Shown here one piece after another: positions 50,880-62,232 of a DNA stretch of 64,000 nucleotides. The position numbers and the translations under genes are program-made. Numbering within the stretch: position 1 is the stretch's first letter; each line of letters opens with the position of its first letter. Source of the DNA: Morella rubra (Eukaryota; Streptophyta; Magnoliopsida; Fagales; Myricaceae); contig CM025850.1 of assembly GCA_003952965.2 (NCBI GenBank), positions 33,088,235 to 33,152,234 on the forward strand. Reading direction: 5' to 3'. The notes under the pieces are model-generated. The model ran no database searches and was not told where the DNA came from. It worked only from the letters and a program-made list of their open reading frames with translations.

Positions 50880-51655
50880 TAAATCCTTTCAATATATTAA
50901 TCTTGGTCTAATTTCTGTGTCAAAAGGTCTTGGTTCAAAAATTTCTCCAGATTCTTGTTTAGTGGTTTGGTAGAAGTTTGAGTTAACTTTGTTAATTCAT
51001 GGATTGTTTGCCAATGGATTGATAAATCATGAGAACTAGATTTTATATCTATTCCCTGTGTTTTAATTCAGATTATTACTGTATCCTTTAAATGTCATTT
51101 ATGGATACGAAGTAATTAGGTTTAATATTAAACCACACCACACCACACCATTACTAGGTTGGATTGGATTCCACCTATTAAAGCTTTTATGTGGCCATGG
51201 AACCTATTATCAACTACAGCTAGAATAGGGGTGTCTATTCCTTGTCTAAAAAGAGTTGTAATTTTTATTTGGATCAATCCTATGTGTATAAATCTTATTT
51301 TTGGGTATTTCTTCACCTTTTGTTTGTCAAAGAGTGGGATATCTATTTTGCCTTTAGAACATAATTTAGCAGTCGTATTACCACTAAATTTTTCAAAAAT
51401 TCTAGCAGAAAATACTTTATATTTTGAAATTTTATAAATTTCTTATGTAGAAATTTTTTGCATTTTTCTGAATTCTTCTATTTGTTGGTCAGTAAAAGAG
51501 AATTCTTCTCCTATTACATCTCCTAATTTCACGCTTTCTGTTTCTTCTGCAGGAGGATCATAGAATTGATTGTTAATCATGAAAATATATTTGTCTTCAC
51601 TGGAGATTTCATAAAGGATTTCATCCTGATTAGAGATTTCTTCACCAAAAAACAC
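50880..51655 (-). pseudogene. Pararetrovirus movement protein (30K family) remnant
   Basis: The minus strand at 51128-51316 reads IRFIHIGLIQIKI, FRQGIDTPILAVVDNRF and ALIGGIQSN, the core pattern of the 30K movement proteins. A broken continuation runs to about 50880, with DIKSSSHDLSIHW in another frame. The N-terminal part is the acidic segment 51443-51655. In viruses it opens plasmodesmata for cell-to-cell spread. Stops at several points make it non-functional. Confidence 0.75.
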
Positions 51656-51699
51656 TTACATTCCTTTTTCTTCAAGTACTTTAATCATTTTCTTGATCC

Positions 51700-53170
51700 C
51701 TTTCCCCTTTTAGGGCATTGTGGAGCAAAATGTCCTTCTTCATTACAAGGCTTATGAGTTGTCTTCTTATGTATTTCTTTTTTTTTTTTTTATGTATATG
51801 TTTCTTCTTCCAAGGCTTCCATTTAAACCTTCTTCTTTTAGAAGTTGTTATACTCCTAAAAGTAGGTAAGCAACCTGTTTTCCATGATTCTTGTAAAATT
51901 TTATCACAACACTATTGTCCATATTTTGCGTTGCTAATTTGATTCTTTACTTGTTTTTTAGCTTTAGTAGCTAAACAATGATCAGTTATTAACCTAAGGA
52001 CATAGTTAGGTTATCACATTTTCCTATCTTGAATAGATATTCTGGATATCCTAAGATCCTTTATGGGACAACTCATCCCAAGGATTAAGTAGTTTATGAA
52101 AAAATTGTTCTAACCAATATTTATCTTTTGGAGGGTTTACCAATTAATAATATTTTTTAAAGGTTTGAACACATTCTTCGTACTGGCATATGTTACACAG
52201 TTCTAGTTTTGCTAAGACATAATTTGCATCTTCTTGAAGGAGTATTTCTCCTGCATATCCGATGAGGTTTTCTCTAATTATACTTACAAATCCTCTTAGG
52301 ATATCATCTAACGACTGAAAATTATTTAAAAGAAAGTCTTTTTGCTTCTTTCCTTCATCTGTTTTTTCCCAATGTCTTAACCATTGCAAGACAACATCTC
52401 CTTGAAGGGTGGCTGCAATGTAGTCTAAGAATTTTTGTTTATTCCAAACAGATTTATAATTCGTGACGATTATAGACAAGGATTGTGCCCAATCATCTAT
52501 GATTTTATTTTGATCTTTAAAAGGAACATGACTAAGATCTAAATATGTGTTGTTTTGTGCGACATTTCTTTTATTTAAATCATCTGTCCTTTGATAGGTT
52601 AGGATGGGGTTGGTGTTGCTTCTTCTTCTTTTTTTAACACTGCTTGTTCCTTCTCCAGTTTGGATAGAGTGACCTGGAAGGTTTGTATTATAACCCCATG
52701 TATTGAAATACTCAAGGTTAAATGGTTCGTCTATCTTCCATTTCTAAGGTAGACTTTTCTCATGAGTTTCAGAAGAGGTTTCTAAAGAATTTTCTGAGGA
52801 TGAATCGTCACTTTCTGATTTCATCATGATTTGTTCATAATGAAAATGAATAAGGTGTTGATGGGCTATATAAGTGTTTTGAATTTTAGAGAGTATTTCA
52901 TCTCTTTCTTCAACATTAAGTATTGGGTTTTGATATAAAGACCTCCAACAGTCTAGAATTTCGTCTACATTTGTATATTCTTGATTAGGAATATTCTTCT
53001 TCTGCGTGAATAGTGAATATTGCTTCTGTTCCATAGAACAGTCTTGGAGTCTGTGTGTCTCCTGAATCATACATTCCTCCTTCATGGAGTTGTAAGAGCC
53101 ATGAAGGAGGAATGTAGGATTCAGGAACTAGTAAGAGCCATGACCGGGGGGAGGAGCTAGTAAGAGCCAT
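51700..53170 (-). pseudogene. Pararetrovirus coat protein region with zinc knuckle
   Basis: Open from 53170 (MALTSSSPRSW) and 53085 downwards with an acidic, Ser/Glu-rich N-terminal part. The best kept piece (52144-52479) has LDYIAATLQGDVVLQWL and ends CNICQYEECVQTF, as in caulimovirid coat proteins. A zinc-knuckle half (CNEEGHFAPQCP, about 51713-51750) marks the C-terminus; its first Cys pair is damaged beside an A/T run (about 51775-51795). Frames change repeatedly. It would form the icosahedral capsid in a virus. Confidence 0.75.
53061..53125. repeat. Long hairpin at the 5' end of the pararetrovirus
   Basis: Arms 53061-53085 and 53101-53125 are inverted copies of 25 bases with one mismatch, separated by 15 bases. 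The phrase AGAGCCAT with a preceding TAAG occurs three times (about 53092, 53131 and 53160). The hairpin lies within the first open frame of the insertion. Confidence 0.9.
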
Positions 53171-53664
53171 CCTATATACCTCGGGAGTTTATTTGTAATA
53201 TTTCAATACCACAAGAATTTTGGGTGCAATTATGCCAAGCATCAAACAACTGTTTCACAGCAAGGTAGGACATAAATTGCACCATTCCTTGCATGTTCCG
53301 CTTCAACCTTGAAACATTATATTTTGTTAGTAGCAGTGGCCGACGTAACGTGTTCCTGGATTTTATAGGACAAACAAGTGTCCCCCAATGTCAATTAATA
53401 TGATGTTCACAATAACAAGGACTATATACATCATTGGTAGATGCAAATTTAACCCAATACCACGGCAGGTAAAGTATTCGAAGAAGAAATCACACCGTGT
53501 CTAGGAAACGTGTTTTGTAGACAAGCTCTAACCAGTTAAGAATTTCCCCCTGTTCAAGCTGGTGAAACCCAAAGCTATTGGACTTTATAAGATGTCCCGC
53601 AGCTCTGTCTCCAATAGGTCAGATATATAACAGCAAATTCTAAAGCTACCCCAATAATTCACCT
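53171..53664. other. Spacer and 3' UTR of the KNL2-type gene
   Basis: About 490 bases between the pararetrovirus and the KNL2 stop. No other feature seen. The KNL2 3' UTR must lie here, so the viral insertion is very close to, or may overlap, the transcript end. Confidence 0.5.
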
Positions 53665-56600
53665 CTACTGCCTTCTCTTTTTTTGAGGCTCGGACATGCT
53701 TCCTAAAAACACAGTGAGGCAAACCCATCAGCTGGAGCTATATAGACAGATCATACGTCGGCAGGGTAAACTTCTCTATTGGCTAGAGGAATACAATATA
53801 TGCATTTGTTATACATCCGGAAGCCAAAACTAAATGGGATAAAAAAAAAAACAGTGCATATATGGGATTAATATGACCAAAAATAAACAACAGCTACAGT
53901 TAATTCTTTTGTTTTTTGGAGCAACAAGAAGAATAAATTGTCTTTACACCAAACATGGGAAGAAGATTTTTTTTTTTTTTGGGTTGGGCGAGCGAAGAAA
54001 AACGATAATGAAAATGTTAACTATCTAAACAAGGAGACAAACCTCCAGACGATCCTGTCAAAGGCAGGTCATCCTTAATTCCAGTGATTGTACGATCCTG
54101 AATACACAAACAAAGAATGAGAAAGAATGAAACACACACACACATCTCAAAGTAAGATTTTGTCATGATTGATCAGAATTAAAGTTCTTGTAAGAAGATA
54201 AATTAGAGTTGGTGATCATGTAAAAGAGTGACATAATGAATCAAACCAGAGAAAACATTTCAAGAGAGGAAGGACGTGTTTACTCCCTTTGCATTTTAAA
54301 ATAATACTGCACAGTAACATACACTGCTATCAAACGCAAATAGCATTTCGCTCATTTCTTTAATTAGAAAGTTCAGCCTGCGTCATGTTTAGTTCCTTGT
54401 AAATTACGTTGCTCGTCCCAAGCATAAAGACAAAAGGAAAAGTCATACAGTATACCTCCGCTGAAAATACAAAGTAAAATATCAAGCTAGACCAAAAGTT
54501 GAAAGACAAAGAGGACATTGTATGGTCCACCTAACGCTATTGAGGTTTTAACGTTTTGATTTTGAAGTTTTGACCACTGATTCTGGTTGTAATAACTCAA
54601 CAGTTTCTATGTGCAAAGTTGCCAGTAATCCACAAATGACACTATTGCAAAAGTATAAGCACATGCTTTTCCATGCCAAGCCACACCATGTCCTAAGGCA
54701 GTAAGAATACAAACCGCGTCATAAACTGGGACTTGATTGCGCCAGAATTCCAACACAGGCATAAGTAGTCTACCTGCAAAAAAAGCAAATCACTTAAACA
54801 GGAGAATGCATGACATGGGAAAAACGATGCTGGACCATTTATGCGCAGTTCAATCACTCTCAAAAATCAACTGTGATTATGTGTTTGCCAAACTAATTAT
54901 GTTCATTTCGTGCTAAGGTTTCAATTAATGCAATAACCTCAATTTCTGCCAAAAGAAGATAAGGAGAATTCCATTTCAAATACAAACTAAAATATATCAG
55001 AACAAATTAAGCCGTCAGCCACCACAAATACAATAATATTGGAGTAACATTTCCGCTTAATTAATTGTATGTAGCAAAATTACTATCTAAAAGGTTGAGA
55101 CAGAGAGACAAAGCATAATAAGTGAATTAGTGGCAAGCTTGCCTGATCTTGATCGTCCAAAGTTTAAAGATTCTGGAGAAAATATACATGGTTTCTTCCT
55201 GCACATGCTTTCTTCTTCAGCATTGTTTTTTCCTTCCAGTAGTGCATTTTTTGAGTTCTCTGCATGAATTACACACCCAATAGGAGACCTTGTCTGCATG
55301 CCACTCTGTGTCATAATGTTTCCCGGGGTTTGTAAGTGTTTGGAATCAGAATTTCGCAGAGAACCATCTTCAGTATGTTCAGCATGTATTTGTCTTATGA
55401 CATTGTCATGCATTGGCTCTTGACCTCGATCAGCAGATGGACTGGATATATCAGTGCCCTCACATTCACAATTATCATTATATACAATGTTGCTCACATC
55501 ATCAGAAACCAAGGGAACAGGATGCCTTTTATTTCTTTTACTATTCGACCCATTTACTGCCTCTCTCTCTTCCTTCTTTGTGCCTCTTACAGAGTTGCCT
55601 TCTGAATGAATGCTGATAGTAGAATCTCCTTCCAACAGGTTTGCAGAATATTCTTCCCAGTAATAAGGAAAGCCGACAACAAAATGACTGAAAACCTGAT
55701 TACATAAAAAAGATAATGGGCACAGTTAGTTGCTGTCAACTCTGGGACAAGAGCAAACGGGATAAGCGTGTGGAATGTCAAGTGGAACCAGATACTGGTT
55801 GACATGCCTTCGGCTGATGAAAATAGTAAGTTTCAGAAAATGCTACAGGGACAAGCAGCGCTATGACGATCTTAACTTACTCAGCCATGGACACAACTTC
55901 TGCTCAGAGTTCACTTTCTTCTATTGGTCATTTGCTCAAGGAATACATATATCAAAGTGAGGCAAAAAGTATAAACAATTGCATCTCTCTTTAAAGCCTA
56001 ACCCACAATATTAAGGGTTTTGCGAACTCCAAGTCCTTGTCTCATATTGATAGAAAGTAGAAAGCATATGTTAGTTAAGTAATTCACTTATAACATATGT
56101 GCAAGAAATATCTAATGCCATTTCTCGAAACCATGCCTTGCAAAAAAAGGAACAGAACAGAATCAGGATACCTCGGAGGGGAACCCATTATCGATGGTGC
56201 GCAGCTTGTTAATGAACCCTTTAATAACAACACAAATCCCGTCGGCTGTCTCTAGAGTGAAAATATCGTATCTTCTCACTATAGGAGCCGAGGAAAACAC
56301 TCGCACTGCTTGTTTCCTGCAACCCACAAAACGAAAAAGAAAACACAACCAACAAAAGAAATTAAGACGTAAAAGGACCGAGAAATTAATAATCCACACA
56401 CGTTGACAGATATTTGAGCGCTCCAGAAAATCAACAATTGAACTCACCCCAAAGAGAAGCTTAAAGTGTAACTAATATTTCTGCTTATTCTCTACAACCG
56501 AAACGAGGCAAGTATCAAATAAAGCCCAAATACAGATCCTTGATCTTCTGACCATAGAAAAGAACAGAATAGAACAACAGTGGAACTTAACAGAACCCTA

Positions 56601-56898
56601 TCCCCCAAAATTCCAAGAGAGCGATCATACTCTCGTGATGTGAAGCCCGCAACGGCCAGTCGTTTCCCTTCGAAGTCTTTCTCGGCTTTAATTAACCACC
56701 AATCGTGCAAGCATACCTTTTACAACAAGAAAAGCGCAATTTTTGTCAGAGAGTAGAGAAATAGCATGTCACGAATGGGAGGTTTTGTCATGGGAAAAAG
56801 GAGAAAAAACAGTGACACTGAACTGTTTTCTGGAAGTAAGATGATGAAGTCGAAGCATCGTTGGTGCCGTTTTGGTCGAAACCGGTGGTAAAAGCCAT
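53665..56898 (-). CDS. KNL2: KNL2-type centromere licensing protein (SANTA + CENPC-k), 7 exons
   Basis: KNL2 (Mis18BP1-related) directs loading of the centromeric histone CENH3. Exons: 56824-56898, 56631-56716, 56172-56316, 55143-55695, 54715-54773, 54043-54097, 53665-53702. They total 1011 bases, 336 residues plus stop, and all phases close. The SANTA domain spans residues 26-117: VCLHDWWLIKAEKDFEGKR, AVRVFSSAPIVRRYDIFTL, GICVVIKGFINK and FVVGFPYYWEEY. The CENPC-k motif (GRLLMPVLEFWRNQVPVYDA) is at residues 287-306 and would bind centromeric nucleosomes. The tail ends in the basic QKKRRQ. Having both domains makes it an alpha-type KNL2, but Arabidopsis KNL2 is about 600 residues, so the middle is short. 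Intron 4 starts with GC. The intron 1 donor (GTTCAG) is unusual; the start and donors rest on sequence only. Confidence 0.92.
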
Positions 56899-57033
56899 GA
56901 GCATCAACCGTTTGACGAGAGACCGCAACAGCTTTGCTTCTGTTCTAATGTTTTTTTAGAAGTTCAAACTAGAACCGTAGAACGAATCAACCGTTTTCCT
57001 GGGCAGAAACGCGGCGGGAATATCGAGGTACTT

Positions 57034-57222
57034 TGGCGGCGTTTGTTTGCCCAATTCCTGAGAGTCCAAAATTTTCACAATACCAAACACATTTCACAAA
57101 CCCCAATAAACTTCACACTTTTACACATACATTTTACACTTTTCACAAACCCCAATAAACTTCAACATTCACAAGATTCTCAAAATTTTGAGAATATTTT
57201 TCAAAATTTCGATAAACAAACT
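57034..57222. mobile_element. Possible short MITE
   Basis: GGCGTTTGTTTGCC on the left and, on the complement of the right end, GGAGTTTGTTTATC. Between them are many CACAAAC/CCCAATAAACTTCA repeats. The target duplication is not clear. Confidence 0.4.
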
Positions 57223-57299
57223 CCTTCTTTATTTTTTTTACTGTGCACTTGTTTTGGGTTCTTAACCCTCTACAATTTTTTATTTTTTTAAATTTTGAG

Positions 57300-57850
57300 A
57301 CATTTCACTCTTCTAATTCAAGCTCTTGATATTTTAAACTCTCGTCAATTTATCTATTATTTTAACAAAAAAATAAACCACATATAAAATTCATACTTGA
57401 TTTTTTAAGTGTAAAGTATCTCAAAAATAAAAGAACCAGTGTAAGGTGTTAAATCACTCAAACTACCTGCGTACAAAATGTAATTAAGTTTTTGAATATT
57501 AGAAGAAAATTGAGCAAGTGAGTCACATGACTGACTTTTCTATTCAAAATAACGGATAATAGACAGTGAGGTACAAAGTGTTAAGACTTTCAAACCACAT
57601 GTGTGAAATGTCTCAAAATTGAAAGAATAAGATACAAAATGTTAGGACCTCGAAATTACATGAATGCAAAATATAATTAAACTTTTTTTTTTTTTTTTTT
57701 ACCTTGAGTCACCTGCAGGTGTGCCCACCGACCCTCAAAATTGATCCAAAGTAGTTCGGCCGAATCAATTGATAAATGGATCGACGATCCCTTATCATTG
57801 TAAGTAAAATTTTTAATTGATGAATATTTTTACAAAATTCATTAATGATA
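57300..57850. other. Intergenic, no gene seen
   Basis: AT-rich with a poly-T run at about 57682. Two similar stretches (about 57400-57470 and 57600-57670) share AAAATGT and AAATTGAAAGAA-like words. Confidence 0.5.
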
Positions 57851-57860
57851 AAAGATTTTA

Positions 57861-58371
57861 GGGGTAAAATTATAGTTAGCTCCTTATGTTTAGGTAAAAA
57901 TCAAGTTGCTATCCTTATTTTTTAATCCAACAATTTGAGACCCATAATTTTCAAAACCTATCAATCTTCGCCCCCCGTCTAAATTAGACGTTAAATCAAA
58001 CGGAAAAACATGAAAAATGACCAAAATGCCCTCTAAAATAAAATTACTAAAAAATTCATTAAAAATAAAAAATGATATTTTTTTTAAAAAAATAATATTT
58101 TTAAATAAAACTATTGAAAATCTATTTCAATAATCTATTTATTTATAATTTATTTCTTAATTTATATTATTTATATTTATTTTTTAGAATTTAGCCTTGG
58201 AGGGGTATTTCGGTCATTTTGCACGATTTTCCATCGGACTTAACGCTTGATTTAGACGGGGGCAAGATTGATAGGTTTTGAAAGTTATGGGTTTCAAATT
58301 GTTGGATTGAAAAATAAGGGTAGCAACTTGATTTTTACCCAAACATAGAGGGCTAACTATGAGTTTATCCT
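57861..58371. mobile_element. Mutator-like MITE with long terminal inverted repeats
   Basis: A 511-base element flanked by a perfect 9-bp duplication, AAGATTTTA, at 57852-57860 and 58372-58380. The two arms of about 180-190 bases are inverted copies at roughly 85-90 percent by eye (for example AAAAATCAAGTTGCTA near 57896 and its complement near 58325). The centre is AT-only filler. Long inverted repeats with a 9-bp target duplication are the signature of Mutator-like elements. It has no coding capacity. Confidence 0.9.
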
Positions 58372-58683
58372 AAGATTTTACTATATTAGACATTAAATTG
58401 GTTTGTCTAATCCTCTTGATTAATTATTATTTTCTAAAAAATGTGTGTGCTATTTTGATGATTTTTGTTTTGATTTTCGATTGATTAAATGCGTCTGATT
58501 CAGATTTATTGTTTGTTAATTATATGTTAGTCCACTTAATATTAATAGACTATCCTTAACGAAGGAGTTGACTCCATGTACATTCCCGCGAATTCACACA
58601 GTTTAGGTAGAGCGGTTTTAAAATATCTCTACGCCAGTTTTCTTTTTTCTTTTTTCTAATGCTCTACGCCAGTTTTCAAAAAT

Positions 58684-58887
58684 ATGAATATCACTTCAAA
58701 GGTTTCTCTCTCGCACTTTTTCCCTAATTTTGACTTCGACACTTATTCGGAGACTCCCTCTTGGAAAAAAACGGAAGACTGTCTGAGGTCCCTATCCAAG
58801 AAGCTCCTCACGGTTGCCTCCTCATCTCAAAAGGATGTCATCTCCAACAAAATCCTTCTGGTATTGCAGCACATCTATAAGGAGTAG
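58684..58887 (+). CDS. Hypothetical small open frame, possible gene fragment
   Basis: 67 codons starting MNITSKVSLSHFFPNFDFD. The mixed-charge, leucine-spaced C-terminal half (SLSKKLLTVASSSQKDVISN) looks helical and protein-like. I do not recognise it. There is no promoter evidence. It could be the first exon of a decayed gene, since the sequence after it changes to repeat-like GC-rich text. Confidence 0.3.
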   Translation: MNITSKVSLSHFFPNFDFDTYSETPSWKKTEDCLRSLSKKLLTVASSSQKDVISNKILLVLQHIYKE

Positions 58888-60400
58888 GGCTGGGTAGCGG
58901 TTTAAACGGGGCAGTTATTTTCCCAACCGCTACCGCTACTGCCAAGGGCCGCAACCATCTGAGATAGTTCTCGCCACAAATGGTGATGATTTTCAGGATG
59001 CGATTTCTAGTTAAACTGCCCACATTTGGGCCGAGAGAGTTAAGGAGAGAGGGGCGGCGTGGCTAAGAGAGAGAGGGAAGGGAAGCTGTAGCTTCAGGAG
59101 GGAGAAGGAGGGGTGGCTGGTTCGAACTGTGAGGGTTGGCCGGTTGGGACATCGGGGAGGAGGGAAGAACTGAAGCGGTGAGGGGATTGCATTAGATTAA
59201 AAAAGTAGCTTCAAAACCCTTTTTTTTTTTAAAACCATATTATACAAAACGGCAACATTCCTCATTAATGGGAATTTTGTAGCATTAAAAAAAAAAAAGT
59301 GGGTAGTAGTGTCCCCGCCCACATGGGGAGGGGACACCACTACCACTAAATCTACCGAGATTTCTCGAAAATCTTAACCATCCCCGATACTGCTAGCAGC
59401 GGTGGTCGCTCAACGGTGGTGGAGGCAGTGGCGATTAAACAGCTCACAGCCGGTGGGCCACACAGCCTATTGAGTAGCAATAGCGACAGGTCATTAGTAT
59501 GCTGATCTTGGTGAATCAATGACTCATCTTATCTCAAATAGTCGTTAAATTGTGACGAATTAGTTAATTTATGGTCAACACTTCAAAGTAAATGTGCCTT
59601 GGACTTCGCGTTATTCCCTTATGCAAAATAACAAAGATGACCCTAGACACCAGGGTAAGGCACCTCCGATGCCTAAGTTAGTATCTTGGTATTTCAATCT
59701 CTTTATTCATAATCTTCGGAATCACTTACTTTTTTTTTTCTTCTTGACATTTTGCTTTTATAGCCATTTTCTCCACATCCTTGCGTTTCCCCTTTTCGAG
59801 GAATTTTATCCCCCGTAGCATCATGTCCCGGGATGTACTCTTTGCACGTCTCCATAGTGGGCAATTGCTTTGATAGCGGGGACGTCGGGATAGTGGGGGT
59901 GCTACATGTTATAAGTTGGCTTATAACTGCTTACGACACATGTCATGATTTCTCCTTCTTTGGGCTTGGTGTGATATGGACCTTGTATTGTTGTTGGGCT
60001 TTTCGTGCGTATGATCATGTTTATCCAGCCCAAATTAATTTGGGCTGAATTGATTCAATTTCAGTACCATCAAATTGCAAGGCATATTCTCCAAACTCTC
60101 AAACTCGTTAATACCTTAGCATTGATCCGATTGTATTTGCTCCGATAAAGCTCTATCATCATGTGCTCTGATCATATAGCAAAACTATTTTTCTTTTTTG
60201 TGCTCTGATCAAATAGAAAAATCATTAATGCTATATTTTTTTGTGCTGGATAGCAAAATCTTTAATGTTTTATATGCTCTGATTATGTTGAGTAATCCTC
60301 TCGTTTGCTAATTTGACCAAGTTCATGCGTTGAATATCTTTTCTACGCACTCTTGGTTTGGAAATGAAGGAAGAAGTTGAGGCAATCAGGTTGGAAAAAA
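58888..60400. other. Intergenic, repeat-like GC-richer stretch
   Basis: 58890-59480 contains self-complementary words around GGGCTGGGTAGCGGT/ACCGCTACCGCTAC, plus GTCCCC and its partner GGGGAC at 59310-59335, which could be ends of small non-autonomous transposons. Open frames at 59594-59818 and 59833-60048 are unrecognised and probably chance. Confidence 0.4.
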
Positions 60401-61910
60401 AATTGAAGTGCTCAATGTTTTTTAACAGGACTTGTAAAATCTGAAAATATTTCAAATACAAGAGAAACTCTTGCATAATTTTCTGAAATCTCTTGTGCCC
60501 GTAACTTGGCCTAAATAATCACTTCATCTCTATGGATTTGTTATCTCTTAAAACTCTCGAAATTATTGCATATATTCAGGAGAAGTTTTTATTTGTAAAT
60601 CTGAAACTTGATTATTTTAAAAAATCAAACTTTTATCTAAGCCCACACGAAAAGGAACTTAGAGATTTGCTCAACTGAAATAATCTTTTTTTACACACCA
60701 TGAATATTTTGTCATTATTATAAAAGGAGAAATTGTTAGGCCCAAGGTTACATGATAATCTCAGTTTACTTGATTTTAATAATAATAAATTATTTATTAT
60801 TTTATAATGAAATTATATATTTTGAAAAGTTTAATTTATAGAATTAATCTCTATCTTTTAAATCTTGATGAATCACGCTTTCTGATACTATTTTATTGAT
60901 TTTTCATTATTTATTTAAGTATATGTTTACATTAATCTCAAATTAAGCTGGAAGGCTCAAAATGTGAAAATTTTCGTTGACAACGTCCTAAGGTATCAAC
61001 TACATGTTGAAAGGATCAAGCCCATAAAAGTAAGCCTCACTCACTTATCAGACACAGAAAGTTAAAGTCAAATAAAGTGTTGATTACATATCTTAAATGA
61101 GTCAACTACGTGTCGAGAAAAGTCAAAAGTCAAAAAGTCAAAGTTAAACTTTAAAATCGATAAAAGTCCATATCAAAATTAGTGTCAACTACACAAAAGG
61201 ATGAGCCAACTAATGCTATTTAGCGAGAACAATGAATTTTAAATTTTCCCTAGAGGAGTCGCTACATGGTTACAATGTATCAACTACGATTAAAAAGATA
61301 ATTTTCGGACAACTCATTTGAAATTTCAAACAGCTATCTTTGCATTTAATGCACTAGTTGACGAGAAAAAGTTCTAACTACAAGATGAGGCAAATGGAGC
61401 TTGCTAAGTAAGACTTACACGTTTGATTTGAAATCTCCCTCTCAAAACCAAGTTTTTTCTCTCATCTTGAAGATCATCCTTTTTAGATTTGTGTTAAGTT
61501 CTTAAAGGAAAATCCTTCCCCACCACAAGTACATTTTATTGGCATATTCGGTTACTTTAGAATTATTTATTATGAACATTAACTCTTTATTTCTTGCGAA
61601 GATTCTCCAATAGCATAAAAGCTTGAGAGTTGTGAGTGTTGGGGGAAACACTTATAAAATTAGTACTTGTAAAGTTCTTTAACACTTACAAGTTATAGTG
61701 TATTATTCACGAATAGTGGAGAAACACAAGAGGGAATCATTGATGGTGGATGTAGGCTTGAGCTTAAGTTGAAGTACTTAAAAATCTTAGTATTGTATCT
61801 CTCAACCTTCTTATCTTTATATTTATAGTATTTATCTTTAAGGTCTATGTTATTAATTTAAAAGTGATCTTTTGGTTAACAAGAGTCTCGAGCCAGGTAG
61901 TACAGCCTCA
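60400..61910 (+). mobile_element. Copia-type 3' end: internal tail plus LTR remnant
   Basis: At 60709-60736 the plus strand has TTTTGTCATTATTATAAAAG and GAGAAAT, the usual purine-rich tail before a 3' LTR in SIRE/Angela-like Copia elements. The LTR then begins TGTTAGGCCCAAGG at about 60738. The phrase GTGGATGTAGGCTTGAG near 61748 is typical of the R/U5 part of such LTRs. The end is placed near 61910 (AGTACA) with low certainty. No target duplication or 5' part was found, so it is a truncated copy. Confidence 0.6.
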
Positions 61911-62210
61911 CAGGAGATACATGTTTGGCAAATAAAAATTTTAAGAATTTTAAGTTTGTAAAAAATTTTGAGTATGTAAGAAGATTTTCAATTTAACTTT
62001 TTATAGAGTTTATAAAAAAAGTTTAAAAAGTTTAATTATATAATGATTTTTATTAGAGTTTGTTAAAAAATAAGGATAAAGCATATTTGATGAATTTTTT
62101 AATAAAAATGGAAGGCGAGAGAATATTTAATGTCATTTTTTTAATAAAAAAATTAAATTGGTGTAAAAAGCATTAAAATTTGTGTAATTTCTATGTAAAG
62201 AAAATAAAAA
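61911..62210. other. AT-rich spacer upstream of the RRM gene
   Basis: Repeated AAAATTTTAAG/AGTTTAT words resembling the interior of the AT-rich MITEs in this window. No clear ends seen. Confidence 0.4.
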
Positions 62211-62224
62211 CAGAATTCGGGGTT

Positions 62225-62232
62225 TAGGGTTT
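62225..62232 (+). promoter_or_regulatory. Telo-box upstream of the RRM gene
   Basis: TAGGGTTT (complement AAACCCTA) lies about 80 bases before the ATG. Telo-boxes are common in promoters or leaders of plant genes for translation and organelle functions. Confidence 0.5.

Larger units (their letters stand above)
46830..53170 (-). mobile_element. Endogenous pararetrovirus (Caulimoviridae), degraded
   Basis: About 6.3 kb on the minus strand holds, in order, coat protein region, zinc knuckle, movement protein, aspartic protease, reverse transcriptase, RNase H, viroplasmin/transactivator domain, and then a promoter-like region. The set is diagnostic of plant double-stranded DNA pararetroviruses. 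The order coat-movement-protease-RT-RNase H-transactivator fits cavemovirus/solendovirus-like genomes better than badnaviruses, where movement protein comes first. There are no LTRs. Every region has stops or frameshifts, so it is a fossil insertion. Boundaries are approximate. Confidence 0.85.

Noticed and set aside
53090-53170. TAAGAGCCAT repeats resembling a tRNA-Met primer-binding site (AGAGCCAT)
   Set aside because: They lie on the strand opposite to the viral coding strand, lack TGGTATC, and are part of a local repeat and hairpin.
55336-55616. Plus-strand open frames of 67-89 codons
   Set aside because: Antisense to KNL2 exon 4, whose reading is supported by splice phases and domain continuity.
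56872-57291. 139-codon plus-strand open frame
   Set aside because: It starts antisense to KNL2 exon 1 and runs into low-complexity CACAAAC/CAATAAAC repeats.
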